Under the pieces are notes generated by a model. That model was not told where the DNA came from, did no database searches, and saw only the letters and a list, made by a program, of their open reading frames with translations. Source: Acidobacteriaceae bacterium (GTDB lineage Bacteria > Acidobacteriota > Terriglobia > Terriglobales > Acidobacteriaceae). Taken from it: a stretch of 35,644 nucleotides of DNA. Numbering within the stretch: position 1 is the stretch's first letter; each line of letters starts with the position of its first letter. The DNA lies in the NCBI GenBank assembly GCA_003171315.1, contig PMYE01000109.1, positions 1 to 35,644 of the forward strand. The letters are read 5' to 3'. Positions 32,399 to 35,644 of this stretch are shown here, piece by piece. Made by a program: the position numbers and the translations under genes.

Positions 32399-34243
32399 TT
32401 ATGGAAGGTTCGCCAGGTGCTCGGGCGGCTTGCTCGAGACAATACCCATTCCTTCACGCACGAAATAGAACCTGTCGGCTGCCAGATTGGTGAGTGTTTC
32501 CTTCGTTCCGTCCGGCCACAGTACTTCAGCCTGGTCGACGCGCTCGTGATTGCCTAGCCCGAAGTGGATGCGCAGGTCGTTCTGCGAAAGATAGCTTCCA
32601 CTGCTCAGCACTTCGCCAAGCTGCACCAAATCTCCCGCCGTGGCTCGAATGCGCGCATTCAGTGCCAGCCGGTTACATTTCACGCCTTCCAGTTGAAAGC
32701 TGATCCAATGGTTTTTCGGACCTCCCACAGGGCGCAGAATCATCGGCTGTCCCACCAGATTTTCAACTACCGCTTCCATCTTTCCATCGTTGAACAAATC
32801 GCCGATGGCAAGCCCCCGGCTTACTTGCGGAATCTGCAAGGCCGGTCCGACTCGCCTGCTGATGTTCTCGAAGGTCCCGACGCGCCGATTCCGAAAGAGG
32901 AGCTTCGGTTCCAGAAATCGAGCCGTGGTGTCAGCTTTGTCCACCTGGGGATAAACATGCCCGGTCACCAGGAAGAGATCCTGCCAACCGCTGTTGGAGA
33001 AATCGACGAACGCGTCTCCCCAGCTCACATAGCCCTGCGTTCCTCTCGCGATACCCGAAGCGATCGAGGTGTCGGTGAAGTTCATTCCTCCGTCGTTCCG
33101 ATACAGAGCGGCGTACTCACTGTCGAAATGCGCGATCAGCAATGACATCCGGCCCTCATGCAGATAGTCACCCAGCGCCACGCCCATATTCGCCTGCTCC
33201 ACTCCGTCTTCGTTTGCCGCAACGCCGGCAAGAAGCGCCACATCGGTGAATTTCCCTGTACCGTCGCCCTGATAGAGATAATTCGCCTCGCCGTCGTTGG
33301 CCACAAATAAGTCGAGTTTCCCGTCGTTGTCAAAATCCGACCAGACGGAAGTTAGCCCATACCGCTGCTCCGGATCGTCCACGCCGGCTTGCTTCGATAC
33401 ATCGGTAAATGTCCCGTTTCCATTGTTATGGTAGAGATTATCGGGAAGACCCTTGAGGCCGCGCGGACCGCACTGCACATCAAATCCGAGGTACTTGCAT
33501 GGCTTGGTCGTAGAACCGAATCCGGGTAGGTTGTCGAGATGAAAATCGACGTAATGAGATACAAAGAGATCGGCCCAGCCATCCCCGTCGTAATCTCCAA
33601 ATGCCGCTCCCGTCGCCCACCCTGAATCGCTGCCGAGGCCGCTGGCCTTGGTCACATCGGTAAAAGTCCCGTCGCCGTTGTTCCGATAGAGTACTACTCC
33701 GTTCAGGCAGGTAATCAGCAGGTCGGGCCATCCATCGTTATTAAAATCACCGACTACTGCACCCATCGCCCAGCACGGATAACCCACGCCTGCCTTGTCT
33801 GTAACATCGGTAAAAGTGCCGTCGTGGTTGTTATGATACAAAGCGCCTCGAGCCTTGACGCCGTGAAGCGCCATGTCTACGCTCTGCGCGCCGGTGAAAT
33901 AGATATCCGGCCAGCCATCGCGATCATAGTCGATAAGCGCAACGCCCCCGCTCATTGATTCGGCGATGAATTTCGCCTCAGGGTCGGATCGGTGATTGAA
34001 ATTGATTCCGGTGATTGCGGTGATGTCCACTAACTGCGGGTAATCCGGAAGTGGCCCGGTTGCCTTCCGTTCCGCTTCCGCTTTTTCCCGCTCTGCGGCG
34101 GGAAGAGGTGTAGGAGTTCCCATCTGGCCCATGAGTGCTGCGTTTCCAAACAGGATGACCAGCACGGCCAGGAATATGCGCAACCCGGGCCGCAGTGTCA
34201 TTTTTGCACTAGTTGCGTTTTCCGGTCCTATGCTACTTTTCAT
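32399..34243 (-). CDS. CRTAC1-family protein: FG-GAP/VCBS repeats plus ASPIC/UnbV domain
   Basis: The 614-residue protein has an N-terminal hydrophobic segment at about 20-40 serving as a signal or anchor. At least six FG-GAP/VCBS repeats of the form DxDxDGxxDL follow (DYDRDGWPDIYF, DFNNDGWPDLLI, DYDGDGWADLFV, DFDNDGKLDLFV), which bind calcium and build a beta-propeller. The last ~90 residues match the ASPIC/UnbV domain (LALNARIRATAGDL and later EVLWPDGTKETL). Such proteins are exported and abundant in Acidobacteria, but their role is unsettled; adhesion or binding of extracellular polymers is plausible. The ATG lies inside the end of the TPR gene (11-bp overlap), so the two are co-translated. 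Confidence 0.9.
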   Translation of the reverse strand: MKSSIGPENATSAKMTLRPGLRIFLAVLVILFGNAALMGQMGTPTPLPAAEREKAEAERKATGPLPDYPQLVDITAITGINFNHRSDPEAKFIAESMSGGVALIDYDRDGWPDIYFTGAQSVDMALHGVKARGALYHNNHDGTFTDVTDKAGVGYPCWAMGAVVGDFNNDGWPDLLITCLNGVVLYRNNGDGTFTDVTKASGLGSDSGWATGAAFGDYDGDGWADLFVSHYVDFHLDNLPGFGSTTKPCKYLGFDVQCGPRGLKGLPDNLYHNNGNGTFTDVSKQAGVDDPEQRYGLTSVWSDFDNDGKLDLFVANDGEANYLYQGDGTGKFTDVALLAGVAANEDGVEQANMGVALGDYLHEGRMSLLIAHFDSEYAALYRNDGGMNFTDTSIASGIARGTQGYVSWGDAFVDFSNSGWQDLFLVTGHVYPQVDKADTTARFLEPKLLFRNRRVGTFENISRRVGPALQIPQVSRGLAIGDLFNDGKMEAVVENLVGQPMILRPVGGPKNHWISFQLEGVKCNRLALNARIRATAGDLVQLGEVLSSGSYLSQNDLRIHFGLGNHERVDQAEVLWPDGTKETLTNLAADRFYFVREGMGIVSSKPPEHLANLP

Positions 34244-35426
34244 CAGGTGACTCTGCCTTTATTTCAGCCGGCCGTATCAGCAAATCCTTGTAAACGGCTC
34301 GTAGTTTATCTTTCTCTGCCCTCAGATTCTTATAAAGCTCTAACTGCCGCTTCGCATCGTCCATGCGGCCTTTTTCCCGGTAAAACGTGGCCAGGCGATA
34401 GCGAGCAGTCGCATTTGTGGGATCAAGCTGAACCGTCTCCTCCAGAAGCGTCTGGGCCTTATCGGGCTGATTCATTACGATAAGTACTTTGGCAAGACCT
34501 AGCTTGGCATCGGAATCAGCTGGCCGTATTGCCACAGCCTGGGTGTACTCTTGATAAGCTTCCTGCACGTCTCCCCTCTGTACGGCGATATCTGCCAACC
34601 TTGAGAGCGCGACCTCGTCCTCGGGATCTATGGCCAATGCAGAGCGGTATTCTTTTTCCGCCTCCTTCTTCACGACCGGGTCCTGCGACGTGTTCAATAA
34701 CTCGGCTAATTCGAAATGTACGCCGGGTAGCCGGGAATCGATTGCAATCGCCTTGCGAAACTGCGCAATTGCGGCGTTCGTGTTTCCTTCCCGAATCTCC
34801 TCGTGGGCCAGTAGCTGGTGCATTTGCGCCGAGTCGGGAGCTACCGCCGATAACCGTAGCATCGACGCACCGGAAAGGTCCCCATACACGCGGTAAGCGG
34901 CATAAAGCACCTCCGCACCGTCAGGGTATGCCTTAGTCAGCTGTGCGATCACCCCAGCTGCCTGATCAAGGTCGCTGGTTCCTGTATAAAGACCCACTAG
35001 GTCCAATCCCACCTCGATCTTGAACTTCCTATCCTGGATTGCTGGGAAGGATGCTTCCAGGTCCTTCCGTGCATCGACAAGGTCGAACGTTTGCTCCTCG
35101 GCGAGGCCCAATAATGCCTGAGTTTTCGATAAGCCCGGCTGCAGGGTGAGAGCTGCCCGAAGTTGCGGAATGGCGCCCTTGTAATCGCCGCGGAAGAAAA
35201 GCAGCACGCCCAGATTGGACCGCGCATCCACATCGCCGGGATTGAGCGCCACCAGCTTCTGCAACTCTGGAATGGCCAGGTCCGGGCGCCGTTCCTGAAG
35301 GTACTGCTGCGCCATGCGCGAATGAAGATTAATTTGGTCCTGGTTGCCTGGCGGCGACTGGCATAGAGACAGAATGGAGAGGGCGGGGAGCAAGAACAGT
35401 GTAAGCAATATGGATTTGGCGAGCAT
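34233..35426 (-). CDS. Exported TPR-repeat protein
   Basis: The start is moved from 35618 to the ATG at 35426 because a signal peptide begins there (MLAKSILLTLFLLPALSILS, with Cys in LCQS). The upstream codons look non-coding. The 397-residue protein is built of tetratricopeptide repeats from about 32 to 375, such as PDLAIPELQKLVALNPGDVDARSNLG. A gap near 130-190 has weaker repeats. TPR domains are protein-protein scaffolds. It overlaps the CRTAC1 gene by 11 bp and is first in the operon. TPR/ASPIC-UnbV pairs recur in Acidobacteria, which suggests they act together in the periplasm or at the surface. No strong ribosome site is visible. Confidence 0.88.
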   Translation of the reverse strand: MLAKSILLTLFLLPALSILSLCQSPPGNQDQINLHSRMAQQYLQERRPDLAIPELQKLVALNPGDVDARSNLGVLLFFRGDYKGAIPQLRAALTLQPGLSKTQALLGLAEEQTFDLVDARKDLEASFPAIQDRKFKIEVGLDLVGLYTGTSDLDQAAGVIAQLTKAYPDGAEVLYAAYRVYGDLSGASMLRLSAVAPDSAQMHQLLAHEEIREGNTNAAIAQFRKAIAIDSRLPGVHFELAELLNTSQDPVVKKEAEKEYRSALAIDPEDEVALSRLADIAVQRGDVQEAYQEYTQAVAIRPADSDAKLGLAKVLIVMNQPDKAQTLLEETVQLDPTNATARYRLATFYREKGRMDDAKRQLELYKNLRAEKDKLRAVYKDLLIRPAEIKAESPDEK

Positions 35427-35644
35427 AACACCCGAATCATATCTGGATCTAGGCACGGTGCACAACGACGCGATCACGTAGTGCCTCGCCGGGATGGTGG
35501 AGGAGCCGGACGCGCACAAACCGCTTGCGGTGGGACAACTCCTGGAGGTGCGTATTCGGAGTGTCCTGAGGGGGGTATCGGTGTTCTTTCGGTGCAGATT
35601 GGAGGGCGATTTCCGCATTCCTCAACCCCACATTGACCCCACAA
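35427..35644. other. Gene-free end of window
   Basis: No supported coding region is present. The sequence ends CAACCCCACA...GACCCCACAA, a C-rich stretch like that at 16639-16657 beside the tRNA-Asn. No promoter for the TPR operon could be placed with confidence. Confidence 0.4.

Noticed and set aside
35565-35575. attR copy of the tRNA-Asn 3' end (CCTGAGG)
   Set aside because: Only about 7-8 bases match the tRNA end; too short to call an attachment site.

Overview
The window looks like a chromosomal segment from an Acidobacteriota bacterium, probably class Terriglobia. No 16S gene is present, so this placement is inference. It rests on high GC, a large Oar-like TonB-dependent protein with an N-terminal carboxypeptidase-regulatory-like domain, a CRTAC1/ASPIC-UnbV protein paired with a TPR protein, a membrane-anchored protein with an N-terminal domain often seen next to such receptors, and dense extragenic hairpin repeats.

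Layout. (1) 1-1215 is a mosaic of extragenic repeats: seven copies of a GCGCGGC-AAA-GCCGCGC hairpin, three copies of a CCCAGGGC-GTCA-GCCCTGGG hairpin, and two nearly identical ~232-bp units. (2) 1216-5025 (minus) encodes one fused restriction-modification enzyme; its stop codon and last codons lie in repeat-family DNA. (3) 5026-5932 is intergenic: inverted repeats, a 13-copy TCCCTRY heptad array, a candidate promoter, and four MraZ boxes in exact 10-bp register. (4) 5933-14987 is the division and cell-wall (dcw) cluster mraZ-rsmH-ftsL-ftsI, then an interruption (a minus-strand lipoprotein and a small hypothetical gene), then murE-murF. MurE carries the DNPR motif, so the peptidoglycan probably contains meso-diaminopimelate. 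(5) 15053-16373 (minus) holds a HAD phosphatase and a carboxymuconolactone-decarboxylase-like protein. (6) A tRNA-Asn(GTT) at 16529-16603 is followed at once by the C-terminal half of a tyrosine recombinase, cut by an IS21-family element (istA/istB). This marks the edge of an accessory region. (7) 19950-23557 holds a Tat-exported glycoside hydrolase family 2 enzyme and a scar in which a broken IS1595-type transposase is fused to the 3' end of a RelE/ParE-like toxin gene. (8) 23859-32151 resembles a carbohydrate-uptake locus: an Oar-like TonB receptor, a divergent membrane protein, an IS5-type deletion derivative and a secreted GH3 beta-glucosidase. A duplicated signal-peptide stub follows. (9) 32399-35426 (minus) is a two-gene operon, TPR protein then CRTAC1/ASPIC-UnbV protein, overlapping by 11 bp.

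How the genes work together. The dcw genes make and regulate the septal and wall machinery, with MraZ probably controlling its own operon. The GH2, TonB, GH3 set points to scavenging of plant- or microbe-derived oligosaccharides. The segment right of the tRNA has been remodelled repeatedly by IS elements: a truncated integrase, a chimeric transposase/toxin ORF, a MITE-like IS5 derivative and an orphan signal-peptide copy. I saw no CRISPR array and no clearly new multi-gene defence system. The most unusual items are the IS1595/RelE fusion scar, the IS5 miniature with a hairpin at its deletion junction, the repeat-donated end of the restriction-modification gene, and the regular four-box MraZ operator.
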